A stretch of DNA of 64,000 bases from an uncultured Hellea sp. (lineage in GTDB: Bacteria > Pseudomonadota > Alphaproteobacteria > Caulobacterales > Maricaulaceae). Positions 16,880 to 28,603 of this stretch are shown piece by piece (position 1 is the stretch's first letter; each line of letters opens with the position of its first letter). The notes beneath the pieces are model-generated. The model searched no databases. It was not told the origin of the DNA and saw nothing but the letters and a program-made list of their open reading frames with translations. Location of the stretch: assembly GCA_938007935.1 (NCBI GenBank), contig CALLMD010000010.1:1-64000 (forward strand). Reading direction: 5' to 3'. Position numbers and translations under genes: made by a program.

Positions 16880-18307
16880 ATGCCGAGAGTAAAAGGTATG
16901 GCGAAATTTAATGGCTTTGGCCATATGGGAATTTTAGTCTTAAGCGTTTCTCTGCTGGGCCTATCTGCCTGCACAACTGTGCCTTTACCCCAGCAAGGCC
17001 CCGGCCCGGTTGTACAGCGCCCCGTCCAGCCGCCTGTCATAACGCCGGACCCCGCTGGTACCAAAACGCCAGACACAGCGCCCAAAGAGGCAAACAATAC
17101 ACAAGACCCTAAAACACCAGCCAAAGAGCCTGAAACGCCTAAAGAAGTAGAGCTGCAACAGCCAACATTTGAAACGGGCAACTATTTTAATAATCGGGAC
17201 GGGATGACCCTCCCCCATATGAAAGGGCGCGACACCAAACGTCTGGCGCTGCTTTTACCCTTCTCTGCGAAATCTTCACGCTTACGCGAAGAAGCGGCCT
17301 CTATGCTTCAAGCGGCAGAGCTCGCCGTCTTTAACCGTGACGACGCCGATGTTTTATTAATGGCGCTGGATACACGCGGGACATCCGATGGCGCGCGCAG
17401 CGCGACGCGTTCCGCCATTAAATCTGGCGCAGATGTTATTTTAGGCCCGATCCTCGCGGGCTCGGTTAAAGCCAGCTCCCGCGAAGCTCAGCGTAGCAAT
17501 ACGCCGCTTGTGGCCTTCTCTACAGATCAAACTGTAGCTGGAAACGGGACCTATCTATTATCCTTTCCGCCAGAAGCCGAAGTTAAACGCATTGTCGATT
17601 TCGCCGCTTCAACAGGGGCGAGCCGCTTTGCCTTTTTAGGGCCTGACAGCGCCTATGGCCGCCGCGTTAAAGGTGCTTATCAGGCTGCGATTTCGCAAAA
17701 TGGCGGACAGGTCACAGCGTCTGAATCCTATCGCGGGAAAGATATTTCGGTCATGCAAGACCCTGCCAGACGCCTCGCTGATTTCCACCGCAAAGGGGAA
17801 GAAGAAGCCAAGGCCACGGACGGCCAAACGCCTATGTCCTATGAAGCTATCATGCTCCCCGAAGGCGGAACGGCGCTACGCTCGCTCGCCCCGCTCCTGC
17901 CCTATTTCGATGTTGATCCTGCCGATGTACAATTCCTAGGCACTGGACTTTGGAAAAATGATGAAACTGTGCGCGAGCCAGCTTTAAATGGCGGCATATT
18001 TGCGGGCCCTGATCAAGACGCGCAGCGTAATTTTAAAGCCAATTATGACCGCAGCTACGGGGAAGACCCGTCCCGCCTTGCCTCTCTCGCTTATGACGCA
18101 GTATCGGTGGGGGCTTATATCGCAGATGGGGATCCGCGCGGTCGCCGCGCGCGCGCTGAAGATGGTAACGGCTTTTACGGGGCGGATGGACTTGTACGGT
18201 TTAACCGCGACGGCACGCCAGATCGCGGCCTCGCTGTTTATCAAATCAAGAACGGACGTTTTGTAATCATTGACCCTGCGCCGACCCGCACAATGGGACC
18301 GAGCTAA
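16880..18307 (+). CDS. LpoA-like penicillin-binding-protein activator lipoprotein
   Basis: A 475-residue lipoprotein. ATG 16880 was chosen because AAAGGG lies 5-10 bases upstream; an in-frame ATG at 16862 would add six residues. The lipobox is LSAC (Cys31). A Pro/Thr-rich linker reaches about residue 100. A periplasmic-binding-protein-like fold (LppC/LpoA type) follows, starting RLALLLPFSAKSSRLREEAASMLQAAELAVF. It probably sits in the outer membrane and stimulates peptidoglycan synthases, as LpoA does in gammaproteobacteria. It is divergent from rsmI-yraN, the usual arrangement. Confidence 0.87.
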   Translation: MPRVKGMAKFNGFGHMGILVLSVSLLGLSACTTVPLPQQGPGPVVQRPVQPPVITPDPAGTKTPDTAPKEANNTQDPKTPAKEPETPKEVELQQPTFETGNYFNNRDGMTLPHMKGRDTKRLALLLPFSAKSSRLREEAASMLQAAELAVFNRDDADVLLMALDTRGTSDGARSATRSAIKSGADVILGPILAGSVKASSREAQRSNTPLVAFSTDQTVAGNGTYLLSFPPEAEVKRIVDFAASTGASRFAFLGPDSAYGRRVKGAYQAAISQNGGQVTASESYRGKDISVMQDPARRLADFHRKGEEEAKATDGQTPMSYEAIMLPEGGTALRSLAPLLPYFDVDPADVQFLGTGLWKNDETVREPALNGGIFAGPDQDAQRNFKANYDRSYGEDPSRLASLAYDAVSVGAYIADGDPRGRRARAEDGNGFYGADGLVRFNRDGTPDRGLAVYQIKNGRFVIIDPAPTRTMGPS

Positions 18308-18321
18308 AGAGGCCGAGTTAA

Positions 18322-19434
18322 TTAGACTAGTAATTTTTCAGTTATTGTATTAAGGACAAGACGGCCTTTGGGCGTGGCCGCCACTCTATCGCCATTGACA
18401 AGAATAAGCTCGGCTTGGGAAAGCTCGTCCAATGCCGCGTTATCAAGGGGTTTACTGCCAATCTCTTCAAAACGGGTCAGTGATATACCATCTTCAATCC
18501 GTAGGCCCATGAGTAAATATTCTTCGGCCCATTCCGTCGGGGTGAGCGCCGTTTTTTCTTTTAGAAAATTAGCCTGATAATCATCTGGGCGCATAGAGGC
18601 CATGGTAGCGTAGCGTTTTCCATCATGCGTGAGACGGCCATGCGCGCCTGGCCCGACGCCAACATAATCACCGCCTGTCCAATAGGTCAGATTATGACGA
18701 GAACGGTGACCGACTTTGGCAAAATTTGACACTTCATAATGCTCAAACCCTTTCGCGATGAGGCGCTCTCTAACATGGTCATAAAAATCCGCGCTTTGGT
18801 CGGCCTCCACGGCTTTCATATCACCGCGCGCTTCGGCCTTCGCAAAGGCTGTGCCCTCTTCAATAGTGAGTTGATAGGCCGAGATGTGCTGCGCCCCGCT
18901 GGCAAGCGCGATATCTAAATCCGCTTGAAGCAAACTTTCTGTCTGCCCTGCCCAACCATAAATCAGATCGAGCGAGACAGAAGGGAAAATCTCTATCGCT
19001 AGCGTAAGTGCCACCTTGGCTTGGGCGCTATCATGGTCTCGGCCCAAGAGCTTAAGCGCAGGGTCATGAAAACTTTGAGCACCCAGAGACAGCCGGTTTA
19101 TCCCGACCGCGTGGTAAGCTTTCCATATCTCTTTATCCACGTCATGCGGATTGGCCTCAATCGCGATTTCAACACTTTCCAAATCTGACCACAGTGAACT
19201 TATAGTCTGCAATATACGCTCTATATCATCAGCTGACATGAGAGACGGCGTCCCCCCGCCAAAATGGACAGAGCTTATTGCCCGCGCGCAAGACCATTCA
19301 CGCCATGCTTTCAAGTCAGCGATAATGCGAGGGGCCAGCGATTTATCCTCGCGCTGCTTATAGACATTGAAATCGCAATAAGGGCAGATACGCGCGCAAT
19401 AGGGCCAATGAATATATATCGCTAAATCATTCAC
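18322..19434 (-). CDS. hemW: radical SAM heme chaperone HemW
   Basis: A 370-residue radical SAM protein. The cluster motif is CARICPYC (Cys13, Cys17, Cys20), one residue off the oxygen-independent coproporphyrinogen oxidase HemN layout and typical of Hem[21 protein letters not shown] and [23 protein letters not shown] follow in order, and the HemN C-terminal domain starts near 290. HemW-type proteins bind heme rather than oxidise coproporphyrinogen. It overlaps rdgB by eight bases on the same strand, the conserved rdgB-hemW pairing. Confidence 0.94.
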   Translation of the reverse strand: MNDLAIYIHWPYCARICPYCDFNVYKQREDKSLAPRIIADLKAWREWSCARAISSVHFGGGTPSLMSADDIERILQTISSLWSDLESVEIAIEANPHDVDKEIWKAYHAVGINRLSLGAQSFHDPALKLLGRDHDSAQAKVALTLAIEIFPSVSLDLIYGWAGQTESLLQADLDIALASGAQHISAYQLTIEEGTAFAKAEARGDMKAVEADQSADFYDHVRERLIAKGFEHYEVSNFAKVGHRSRHNLTYWTGGDYVGVGPGAHGRLTHDGKRYATMASMRPDDYQANFLKEKTALTPTEWAEEYLLMGLRIEDGISLTRFEEIGSKPLDNAALDELSQAELILVNGDRVAATPKGRLVLNTITEKLLV

Positions 19435-20038
19435 CTTGTGGGAATTGGTCTTTTAAAAATTTCGCGAAAGCGTCAGCGCGGTGGCTCTTGGCGTGTTTCT
19501 CGGCGGGCTCGATTTCAGCAAAGGTGAGCTTATCCCCAATCGCCTGAAAAATCGGATCATAGCCAAAACCTTTCTCTCCGCGTGGCGGCCATACAATCTC
19601 GCCTTCAACTTTGCCTTCGTATATTTTGGCGTCCCCTTGCGGATAGGCCAGACAAAGCGCGCAGATAAAACGCGCCGTTTTGACCCCATCGCCCATACGG
19701 TCATAGACATGCCACATCGCCATATCAAAATCACGACCGCCGCCTTCGCATTTAGGTTTCTCTGCCCAGCGCGCGGCATATATGCCGGGATCGCCGCCGA
19801 GCGCGTCAACCGCCAAGCCGCTATCATCAGAGAGGGCCGGAAGCCCAGAGGCCTCAGCCGCCGCCCGCGCTTTGAGCTCGGCATTACCTGCAAATGTCGT
19901 TTCAGTTTCATCAGGTTCAGGCAAATTTAATTCCCCCGCGCTAACCGTTTCAACACCAAAGGGACGCAGTAAATCGCGGATTTCACGCACCTTGCCTTCA
20001 TTATGTGAGGCGACAACAATTTTTCGAATATCAAACAT
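19427..20038 (-). CDS. rdgB: XTP/dITP pyrophosphatase RdgB
   Basis: A 203-residue Ham1-type enzyme that cleaves non-canonical purine nucleoside triphosphates to monophosphates. It contains [15 protein letters not shown] near the N-terminus, [25 protein letters not shown] near 68-92, and [11 protein letters not shown] near 153, the substrate-binding motifs of the family. The length is normal. It is followed by hemW with an eight-base overlap. Normally rph would lie directly upstream; here a divergent two-gene insert separates them. Confidence 0.96.
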   Translation of the reverse strand: MFDIRKIVVASHNEGKVREIRDLLRPFGVETVSAGELNLPEPDETETTFAGNAELKARAAAEASGLPALSDDSGLAVDALGGDPGIYAARWAEKPKCEGGGRDFDMAMWHVYDRMGDGVKTARFICALCLAYPQGDAKIYEGKVEGEIVWPPRGEKGFGYDPIFQAIGDKLTFAEIEPAEKHAKSHRADAFAKFLKDQFPQGE

Positions 20039-20080
20039 AAGGACCCCTAACGTCTGTGAAGAAAGCTTGCAATCCTATTA

Positions 20081-20097
20081 TTATTGATTATCAATAA
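20081..20097. promoter_or_regulatory. candidate operator for the DUF2975-HTH pair
   Basis: The 17-bp near-palindrome TTATTGATTATCAATAA lies 22 bases before the ATG of the DUF2975 gene. It matches TTATTGTTTTTCGATAA at 57909-57925 at 14 of 17 positions. It fits an autoregulatory site for the HTH protein encoded by the second gene. Confidence 0.45.
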
Positions 20098-20119
20098 GGC
20101 ATATCGAAACGGGACGGCC

Positions 20120-20635
20120 ATGAAAGCAGTCAATGACAATATGGGAACGCCCATTGCCAAAGGCCTAAATGTGCTTTTGGTAATTGCCATGGTGTTTATC
20201 GCCATTGCGATTATTTTCTTTTTAACCGCAGGCCTTGCCCTTAGTTTTGACAATTCATTTAAGGCTGACATCGTTTCAAAATTAGCTGAGACCAATAATT
20301 CGGGTCTGTCTAAAAATGCCTCTATAGCCTGTTTCGGCGGGGCCATTGTCGCCTCGCTCTGGTTTTATGTTTTAAATATTTTACGCAAAATTGTCGGCAC
20401 GCTGCTAAGCGGCGATCCGTTCATTCCAGAAAATATTTCCCGCTTACGAAAAATTTGGATATTCATCGCGCTGTCTGAGATTATCCGCATAATTTTCGTC
20501 AATATATCAAGCGCAGGCGAAATGATTATTGATATTCGCGCGGGAACACTTTTCCTTGTTTTTGTTATTGCCGCCCTCTCGGAAGTATTCCGTCACGGCG
20601 CAGAATTGCGGCGCGATGCGGAGTTAACAATTTAA
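20120..20635 (+). CDS. DUF2975 membrane protein
   Basis: A 171-residue membrane protein of the DUF2975 type with four predicted helices: about 13-38, 65-85, 108-125 and 135-155. ATG 20120 was chosen because a GGGACGG sequence lies just upstream; a TTG at 20084 would extend the frame into the palindrome. It overlaps the HTH gene by one base (TAATG). DUF2975 proteins commonly pair with a small XRE-type regulator. The membrane protein may sense a signal and control the regulator, but this is not shown. Confidence 0.85.
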   Translation: MKAVNDNMGTPIAKGLNVLLVIAMVFIAIAIIFFLTAGLALSFDNSFKADIVSKLAETNNSGLSKNASIACFGGAIVASLWFYVLNILRKIVGTLLSGDPFIPENISRLRKIWIFIALSEIIRIIFVNISSAGEMIIDIRAGTLFLVFVIAALSEVFRHGAELRRDAELTI

Positions 20636-20877
20636 TGGCTATTCGTGTAAATCTTGACCGCGTTCTCCTCGATCGCCGCATGTCGCTGACTGAGCTTGCA
20701 GAGCGCGTAGGAATTACCCTCGCCAATTTGTCGATTTTAAAAACAGGTAAAGCCCGCGCCGTACGCTTTTCAACGCTGGAAGCGTTGTGCCGCGAGCTGG
20801 ATTGCCAGCCCGCAGATATCTTAGTTTACGTCCCCGATGAAAATACCAACGGCGCGGCGCAAGAAGCCGCCGAATAA
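20635..20877 (+). CDS. small XRE-family HTH regulator (YozG-like)
   Basis: An 80-residue Cro/CI-type helix-turn-helix protein. RMSLTELAERVGITLANLSILKTGKARAVRFSTLEALCRELDCQPADIL spans the five-helix fold with the recognition helix near 28-38. Its start overlaps the DUF2975 stop (TAATG). As in other DUF2975-HTH pairs it probably represses its own operon, perhaps through the 17-bp site at 20081-20097. Confidence 0.92.
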   Translation: MAIRVNLDRVLLDRRMSLTELAERVGITLANLSILKTGKARAVRFSTLEALCRELDCQPADILVYVPDENTNGAAQEAAE

Positions 20878-20888
20878 AGAGCTAAGAC

Positions 20889-21602
20889 CTAAGCCAAAGC
20901 TTTCTTTTGTAGCTTACACAGCTCGCCAATTCCTAGACCTGCCAGACGCATAAGCTCGGTCATTTCATCGGCAGTAAAAGGTGTGTCTTCGGCGCTAGCC
21001 TGAACTTCGATAACGCCGCCCGTTTCCGTAAGGACAAAATTAGCATCGGCTTGCGCGGCGCTATCTTCGACATATTCAAGATCGAGACGGCACTCCCCCT
21101 CAACAATACCGCAGCTCACCGCCGCCATATTATCTGTGACAGGATTTTCTTTCAAAAGACCCTGCGTGACCAATCCTTCACAGGCTTGATAAAGCGCGAC
21201 CCATGCCCCTGTGATAGAGGCGGTGCGTGTGCCGCCATCGGCTTGCATGACGTCGCAATCAATAATGATTTGGCGCTCGCCTAATTTTTTCAAATCAATT
21301 GCGGCGCGTAATGAGCGGCCGATTAGGCGCTGGATTTCAACGGTGCGCCCGCCTTGCTTACCGCGCGCAGCTTCGCGGTTATTACGGCTATGGGTGGCGC
21401 GGGGCAGCATCCCATATTCCGCCGTGACCCAGCCCTTGCCAGAGCCTTTCATCCAGCGCGGAACATTTTCATCAACACTGGCCGTGCAAAGCACATGTGT
21501 TTCCCCAAATTTGGCCAAACATGAGCCTTCAGCGTAGCGGCTAACGCCCGCCTCTAAGGTGACATCACGTAGGCTATCAAGGTTACGATTATTGGGACGC
21601 AT
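20889..21602 (-). CDS. rph: ribonuclease PH
   Basis: A 237-residue phosphorolytic 3'-to-5' exoribonuclease that trims tRNA 3' ends. It starts [76 protein letters not shown] carries the phosphate-binding arginines. [19 protein letters not shown] near 115-133 is the RNase PH signature. The length is normal. It is normally adjacent to rdgB-hemW; here the DUF2975-HTH pair is set between them in the opposite orientation. Confidence 0.97.
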   Translation of the reverse strand: MRPNNRNLDSLRDVTLEAGVSRYAEGSCLAKFGETHVLCTASVDENVPRWMKGSGKGWVTAEYGMLPRATHSRNNREAARGKQGGRTVEIQRLIGRSLRAAIDLKKLGERQIIIDCDVMQADGGTRTASITGAWVALYQACEGLVTQGLLKENPVTDNMAAVSCGIVEGECRLDLEYVEDSAAQADANFVLTETGGVIEVQASAEDTPFTADEMTELMRLAGLGIGELCKLQKKALA

Positions 21603-21699
21603 AAAAACTCCATTTTTGGGAGTTGCCTAACGACCCAAGACCGTCCGCGCCAGAGTTAATTGCCTTGACCCGAAGATTTATTATTCGCCATAAGTCTCT

Positions 21700-22863
21700 A
21701 TGCGAAAATTTTTCAAACTTATCGGCTCTCTTTTTCTCTTGGGGCTTATTGGCGGGCTCATATTTCTGTTCGGGTTTTTTGTCCCGGGCATGGACGCGAA
21801 AATGAACCCCGTTACCCCGCATGACGCTTATAAAATTTCAGAGGCTGCGCAAAGCTTGCATGACGAGCTCTATATTGCAGATATGCATACGGATAGCCTG
21901 CTGTGGCGGCGTAATCCGGTTAAGCGCTGGGACCGCGGTCATGTTGATCTGCCAAGGCTGCGCGATGGGGGTGTTGAGTTTCAAATCTTTAGCGCGGTGA
22001 CCAAATCCCCGCGCGGGCTAAATTTTGACGGTAATGACGCCGACGCGCCCGATGATATTACACTGCTTACCCAGGCCCAGCTTTGGCCGATGCGCACGTG
22101 GGGCTCGATTTATGAGCGCGCCGCCTATCAGGCGCAGCGCCTGCAAAAAATAGAGGCCGATAGTTCCAATAAATTAGTCATCGCGCGCAACGCCGCTGAC
22201 ATGAGCCAGCCCGAAGGTATTTTGACAACGCTTTTACTCACCGAAGGCTCCCACCCCCTTGAAGGCAAAATCGAAAATGTGGAGCGTCTTTTTGATGAAG
22301 GTTACCGCGCTATGGGTTTGCAGCATTTTTTCGACAATGAACTGGGCGGGTCAAAACATGGCCGCAGCCAAGCAGGGCTCAGTGATTTTGGCAAACAGGC
22401 CGTATTAGAAATGCAGCGCCTTGGCATTATTATTGATGTCGCCCATAGCTCTGATCAAACGGTGCGCGATGTCTTGGCCTTGATAGACGCGCCAATATTT
22501 ATAAGCCATGGCGGCACGGTTAGCCATTGCCCGCGCACTGCCAATCGTAATCTGCCCGATGATATCCTGAAAGAAATTGCCGCGCGCGGCGGGATATTAG
22601 GTGTGGGATATTTTGACGGCGCGATTTGCGATCCCTCCCCCAAAGGTATCGCCAAAGCCATTATCGATGCCGTGGATTTAATGGGGCCAGAGGCCGTGGC
22701 GCTTGGTTCTGATTATGATGGCACGGTGGAAACCACGCTCGATACATCAGAGCTTGCGGTTATTACGCATGAATTAATGCAAGCGGCGATGGACGAGGCA
22801 ACAATTCGCAAAGTTATGGGCGAAAATGCGCGGGCGTTTTTTACGGCGAACTTACCGCAGTAA
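21700..22863 (+). CDS. membrane dipeptidase (peptidase M19)
   Basis: A 387-residue renal-dipeptidase-type enzyme with an N-terminal membrane anchor (about 7-28). Zinc ligands of the M19 family are visible: DMHTDSL (His63, Asp65), EGSHPLEG (bridging Glu near 182), and conserved His near DVAHSS and FISHGGTV. GSDYDGTV near 334 is the family C-terminal motif. It probably cleaves dipeptides, including D-residue substrates, on the periplasmic side. It is transcribed away from rph. Confidence 0.92.
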   Translation: MRKFFKLIGSLFLLGLIGGLIFLFGFFVPGMDAKMNPVTPHDAYKISEAAQSLHDELYIADMHTDSLLWRRNPVKRWDRGHVDLPRLRDGGVEFQIFSAVTKSPRGLNFDGNDADAPDDITLLTQAQLWPMRTWGSIYERAAYQAQRLQKIEADSSNKLVIARNAADMSQPEGILTTLLLTEGSHPLEGKIENVERLFDEGYRAMGLQHFFDNELGGSKHGRSQAGLSDFGKQAVLEMQRLGIIIDVAHSSDQTVRDVLALIDAPIFISHGGTVSHCPRTANRNLPDDILKEIAARGGILGVGYFDGAICDPSPKGIAKAIIDAVDLMGPEAVALGSDYDGTVETTLDTSELAVITHELMQAAMDEATIRKVMGENARAFFTANLPQ

Positions 22864-22867
22864 AAAT

Positions 22868-23596
22868 TTAAAGCACATCCCCGTCAACCGCGCTTTGAAG
22901 CGCGTCCAAACGGTCTTTCACCGCTTTAAGCTCTGGATATAATTTATGGGCTTCGCGGTAGGACTCCAGCGCCTCTTCGGGGCGTCCTAATTGTTCAAAG
23001 ACATTGCCCATTGTCCACAGCGCATAGAAATGACGCGGCTCTAACACCAAAGCTTGCGCGGCTTCGGTCAATGTGCGGCTAAAGTCTTTTTCCTCCAGCG
23101 CCAAACGTGATGAGCGCGCCCAGCCTTCGGCATAATCAGGGCTTAGCGTTGTGACATGGTCAAACATGCGGCGGGCGAGTTTATTGTCCCCGCGTTTTTG
23201 CGCCGCTGATCCGCGCCGCAATACGAAATCTATCGAAGCCGAGCCGCTATCCAGCCATAGCGCCCAAATCTCTTCTGCAATAAGATTGGCATCTTCGGGA
23301 TCGGTTTCAGCTTGAAGCCGCTCAAAAATTTCATCCAGTCGCGCCTTGCGCTCCGCCTTGGGGGAGAGCTGGGAATAGTCAGGCGCATCTATTTTAGCTT
23401 CGGGTTCTTCCGTGATGATGTCTGTTTCAATCTCAGACTTATCCTCTGGCTTATCGTCTGGCTTGATTTTGGGCGTGATAATCTCTTCGGGGGGTTTAAT
23501 CTCTATTCTTTGACGATCATCTTGCGCAAAAGCGGCAAGCGGCAACGTGGCCGCGAGCAAAAGCGCAATAACAGGGCTGTACTGATAAAGTTTCAT
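22868..23596 (-). CDS. exported TPR-repeat protein
   Basis: A 242-residue protein with a signal peptide (MKLYQYSPVIALLLAATLPLAAFA, cleavage before QDD). An acidic Pro/Glu/Lys-rich linker of about 40 residues is followed by a helical TPR region in the second half. The last repeats read FYALWTMGNVFEQLGRPEEALESYREAHKLYPE. The ATG at 23596 was chosen over an upstream ATG at 23635 because it gives a clean signal peptide. Partner proteins are unknown. Confidence 0.85.
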   Translation of the reverse strand: MKLYQYSPVIALLLAATLPLAAFAQDDRQRIEIKPPEEIITPKIKPDDKPEDKSEIETDIITEEPEAKIDAPDYSQLSPKAERKARLDEIFERLQAETDPEDANLIAEEIWALWLDSGSASIDFVLRRGSAAQKRGDNKLARRMFDHVTTLSPDYAEGWARSSRLALEEKDFSRTLTEAAQALVLEPRHFYALWTMGNVFEQLGRPEEALESYREAHKLYPELKAVKDRLDALQSAVDGDVL

Positions 23597-23686
23597 AACG
23601 CGAGATACAGTGAGGCCTCCAACCATTTCTGGCAAGAGGCCTACACACTATTCTTTACATCTCTGGTAAGAGATTAAGCTTTAAAC

Positions 23687-23812
23687 TTAACCTTGGCGCG
23701 CCTTAAAACGCGGGTCAGTTTTGTTAATCACATAAAGACGGCCCTTGCGGCGCACGATTTGACAATCGCGGTGACGACCTTTGAGTGATTTTAAAGAGCT
23801 ACGGACTTTCAT
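23687..23812 (-). CDS. rpmJ: 50S ribosomal protein L36 (bL36)
   Basis: A 41-residue ribosomal protein. It reads [17 protein letters not shown] and then a basic segment ending [12 protein letters not shown]. This is the longer C-minus form of L36 common in alphaproteobacteria: of the four zinc-ribbon cysteines of the classic form only one remains (Cys17). It was found by reading the minus strand directly and lies between the TPR protein and the RNA ligase. The start ATG is at 23812 and the stop TAA at 23687-23689. Confidence 0.95.
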   Translation of the reverse strand: MKVRSSLKSLKGRHRDCQIVRRKGRLYVINKTDPRFKARQG

Positions 23813-23915
23813 GGTCTTGGCCTTTTAGATTCCAATTTGAACGCGGCGTATAAGGGGGAGGCACAGAGGCGTCAAGCGGTTTGTCTCAACTTAATAATAC
23901 CGCGTTCAATAAGAC

Positions 23916-25091
23916 TTAATCAGTTTCTTCGCTCCATTCGACATCAATCTTTACATTTTGCTTAAATGCAGTCCATTTTCCATGCGAACCTGTTTGTTTA
24001 AGCGCCGCAGATATAACGTCTTCAATGAAATCTATATCACCCATCTTGTCAAAATGTCTGAATATGATTGATTTGATAATCGAAGACTCCGTCATATTAG
24101 ACTGAGCAAATGACTTTCTATCAACCTGTCGCGTTATGATTTCCTCACGAAGAGCCGTACAAGATTGGGCAACCTCTTTTATAGATCTCAAAAGATGATC
24201 TTGATAATTGACCAAAGCCTCCTTATTTTCTGGAGTTAATATCCCCATCAAATCATCTTGATTATTCGATAAAATAAGTCTTGCTATATCTTTTTCATAA
24301 TCAAAATAAGACAGTAATTTATGCAATTGCTGATACCATTCACCTTTTAGCTTGGCACGTCGTCCATCATCGAAACAAAGAACAGCGCCTTCTAAGCCTT
24401 CAAGAGTCTCTACCTGTTTAAGTAATTCATCTATATTCTTTGCCGTCGTCTCAAAAGGTTGCACCAGAGGTATATCTGCTAATTGGGCACGTTTTTGAAC
24501 TTGTTCCCATGGCAGGTACTCTCCTGTCGTTTTGTTTCGCATTGCAAGTAAAGTCATTTGGACACTTGGATACTCAACAACAATACGGTTATCGGGCGCA
24601 CAAAATTCAAATATCGCTGTCAAATTGTCAGAGTCAGCTTGCCGTACAAAAGATTCATATTCAGTGCCCTTATACAAATTTGCGAGTCTTTGATTATAAT
24701 CCCAAGACCCCCGCATGCTTGCCCAATAGACCTCTCCATCAACTTTAGAAATAAAGGGGCCAATCATAGACCCATCTAATTTCTCTAAAATGAAATGAGG
24801 AATAGACATATCTAAGGATTCAGGAAATGTTTCTTCCGTTTCCCCGACATTAAAAAACTTATGAAAAGCCCGCCGTGCTATTGTCCCATCTTTATGAAAA
24901 ATAAGGCCCCGGCATTCTCGACGTAAAGCCGAAACATTAGGGTCATCCGATTTAAAGCTATCAGAATCCAATAGATAATAAGCCACCAAGTCGAAATGTT
25001 GACTGCGACGACCGACACCAAATTCTGAACGTCCTTCTATGGCTGGAAGGACATCTTTAATATTATTTATTGTTGGAAATGTATTCGCCAT
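23916..25091 (-). CDS. T4 Rnl1-like RNA ligase
   Basis: A 391-residue ATP-dependent RNA ligase of the T4 RNA ligase 1 type. All nucleotidyltransferase motifs are in place: ECRGLIF (59-65) and KFFNVGE before motif I, EKLDGS (catalytic Lys104), SMRGS, FEFCAPDNRIVVEY (motif III), LEGAVLCF (motif IV) and AKLKGEWY (motif V). A helical C-terminal domain of about 130 residues follows, as in T4. The gene is A/T richer than gyrB and rpmJ around it, and no polynucleotide kinase or anticodon nuclease is adjacent. It probably repairs cut tRNA or other RNA; a phage origin is inference. Confidence 0.9.
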   Translation of the reverse strand: MANTFPTINNIKDVLPAIEGRSEFGVGRRSQHFDLVAYYLLDSDSFKSDDPNVSALRRECRGLIFHKDGTIARRAFHKFFNVGETEETFPESLDMSIPHFILEKLDGSMIGPFISKVDGEVYWASMRGSWDYNQRLANLYKGTEYESFVRQADSDNLTAIFEFCAPDNRIVVEYPSVQMTLLAMRNKTTGEYLPWEQVQKRAQLADIPLVQPFETTAKNIDELLKQVETLEGLEGAVLCFDDGRRAKLKGEWYQQLHKLLSYFDYEKDIARLILSNNQDDLMGILTPENKEALVNYQDHLLRSIKEVAQSCTALREEIITRQVDRKSFAQSNMTESSIIKSIIFRHFDKMGDIDFIEDVISAALKQTGSHGKWTAFKQNVKIDVEWSEETD

Positions 25092-25136
25092 AATTTTCTC
25101 CTCTTTGGCGTCTAATCCAAACCTGAAAGAGGAACA

Positions 25137-25165
25137 TAAAAAAAGCGCCTCTTTAAGGCGCTTTG
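25137..25165 (-). terminator. intrinsic terminator downstream of gyrB
   Basis: A perfect stem AAAGCGCC (25142-25149) and GGCGCTTT (25157-25164) with a seven-base loop, followed on the minus strand by seven T. It ends the gyrB transcript before the RNA ligase gene, so the ligase must have its own promoter in 25092-25136 or rely on read-through. Confidence 0.85.
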
Positions 25166-25189
25166 ATAGCTAATTGCTAAAATACACCT

Positions 25190-25270
25190 TTATCCCATAG
25201 CTAAAGCGGCTCGCTTAGCTTGAGCGAACACATCACTTGATAAAGGTCTGATATCAATATTCATTAACAT
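25190..25270 (-). CDS. possible 26-residue peptide
   Basis: Between gyrB and its terminator a short minus-strand frame reads MLMNIDIRPLSSDVFAQAKR and six more residues, rich in Ala. It could be a genuine small peptide or the preserved end of a lost gene, because the in-frame codons before the ATG (NPTPKGAA) also look protein-like back to a stop. No clear ribosome binding site is seen. Confidence 0.2.
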   Translation of the reverse strand: MLMNIDIRPLSSDVFAQAKRAALAMG

Positions 25271-25331
25271 GGCAGCGCCTTTAGGTGTTGGATTCTAATT
25301 TGTCAAATCTAATGAACTGCAGGCAAATACT

Positions 25332-27800
<2,469 letters not shown>

Positions 27801-27875
27801 TCAGCTTAAAATATAGGGGAGAACCCCCGCAAATGCACGTGAAAAGGGCGGTTTTTTACGCCTGCTATATCACGG

Positions 27876-28265
27876 CTAAGAGACCCCAACACTGATTAAT
27901 AACGCCCCCGCTATAAAGGAAAATGGCGCACAAAACTTCACCTGCCACGGCTTGAGCTTATCCGCCCACCACAGCGCATATTTATGATGCCAAGCCCGCG
28001 GAATAAGCATGAGGATAATAGCTGTGGCGGCGAGGAAGCCGCCTATAATATGGAGCAGTTCCCTATGGGCCGTATATTTTGCAAAGACATAAAGCCCCAG
28101 ACCAACGAGAAGGCGCAAACCAAGCTCTGTATAATTTATCAAATTCGTGCTCGCAAATTTTCGCAACGCCCGCCGCGCGGCATTGGGCCGAATGAAAATA
28201 AACAAACTGACGCAGATGAGCCACAGACCGAAGGCCAAAACAATCAAGCGAGAGGCAAGTTCCAC
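27876..28265 (-). CDS. small four-helix membrane protein
   Basis: A 129-residue protein with four predicted membrane helices (about 5-25, 48-62, 70-88 and 108-127). The start codon is GTG, overlapping the stop of the preceding gene as TAGTG, so translation is coupled. No family was recognised with certainty. It lies between a possible RHH-like protein and gyrB on the same strand. Confidence 0.7.
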   Translation of the reverse strand: MELASRLIVLAFGLWLICVSLFIFIRPNAARRALRKFASTNLINYTELGLRLLVGLGLYVFAKYTAHRELLHIIGGFLAATAIILMLIPRAWHHKYALWWADKLKPWQVKFCAPFSFIAGALLISVGVS

Positions 28266-28603
28266 TAAGCCAAACTCTCTAAATCCTCGCGGGTGAGGTT
28301 TGCGGCGGCGAAATAGACGAGGTCCAAGAGCACAGCGGGGCGGCCTTGGCCGACGGTCTTGGCGATTGAATTTATATATTCGGCGTTATCAGGCGATAGG
28401 CGCACGGTTGTGCGGCGCGAGGGCGCAAAACGCAGTTCGGAAAACCACGCCGTAACGTCAGAGGCGTGAAAATCGTCGCGGATATGGGAAATGGCGCGGT
28501 CAATGACTTTAGAGCGGGCCTTGGTTTTCATCCGCCGCCCCATTTGCGCAATCAAATCCTCTGCGCCGGGTTCAATTAACATCTCTATCGCTTTTGTGCT
28601 CAT
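28265..28603 (-). CDS. hypothetical protein with possible ribbon-helix-helix part
   Basis: A 112-residue soluble, mostly helical protein. The segment RRTTVRLSPDNAEYINSIAK near 63-82, followed by a hydrophobic helix (AVLLDLVYFAA), resembles the strand-helix-helix layout of ribbon-helix-helix DNA-binding proteins, but it is only a resemblance. The N-terminal half is basic. It is translationally coupled to the membrane protein downstream, which suggests a joint role. The 259 bases upstream (28604-28862) show no other feature. Confidence 0.65.
   Translation of the reverse strand: MSTKAIEMLIEPGAEDLIAQMGRRMKTKARSKVIDRAISHIRDDFHASDVTAWFSELRFAPSRRTTVRLSPDNAEYINSIAKTVGQGRPAVLLDLVYFAAANLTREDLESLA

Noticed and set aside
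19481-19930. A 149-codon plus-strand frame
   Set aside because: It is antisense to rdgB and shows no recognised domain.
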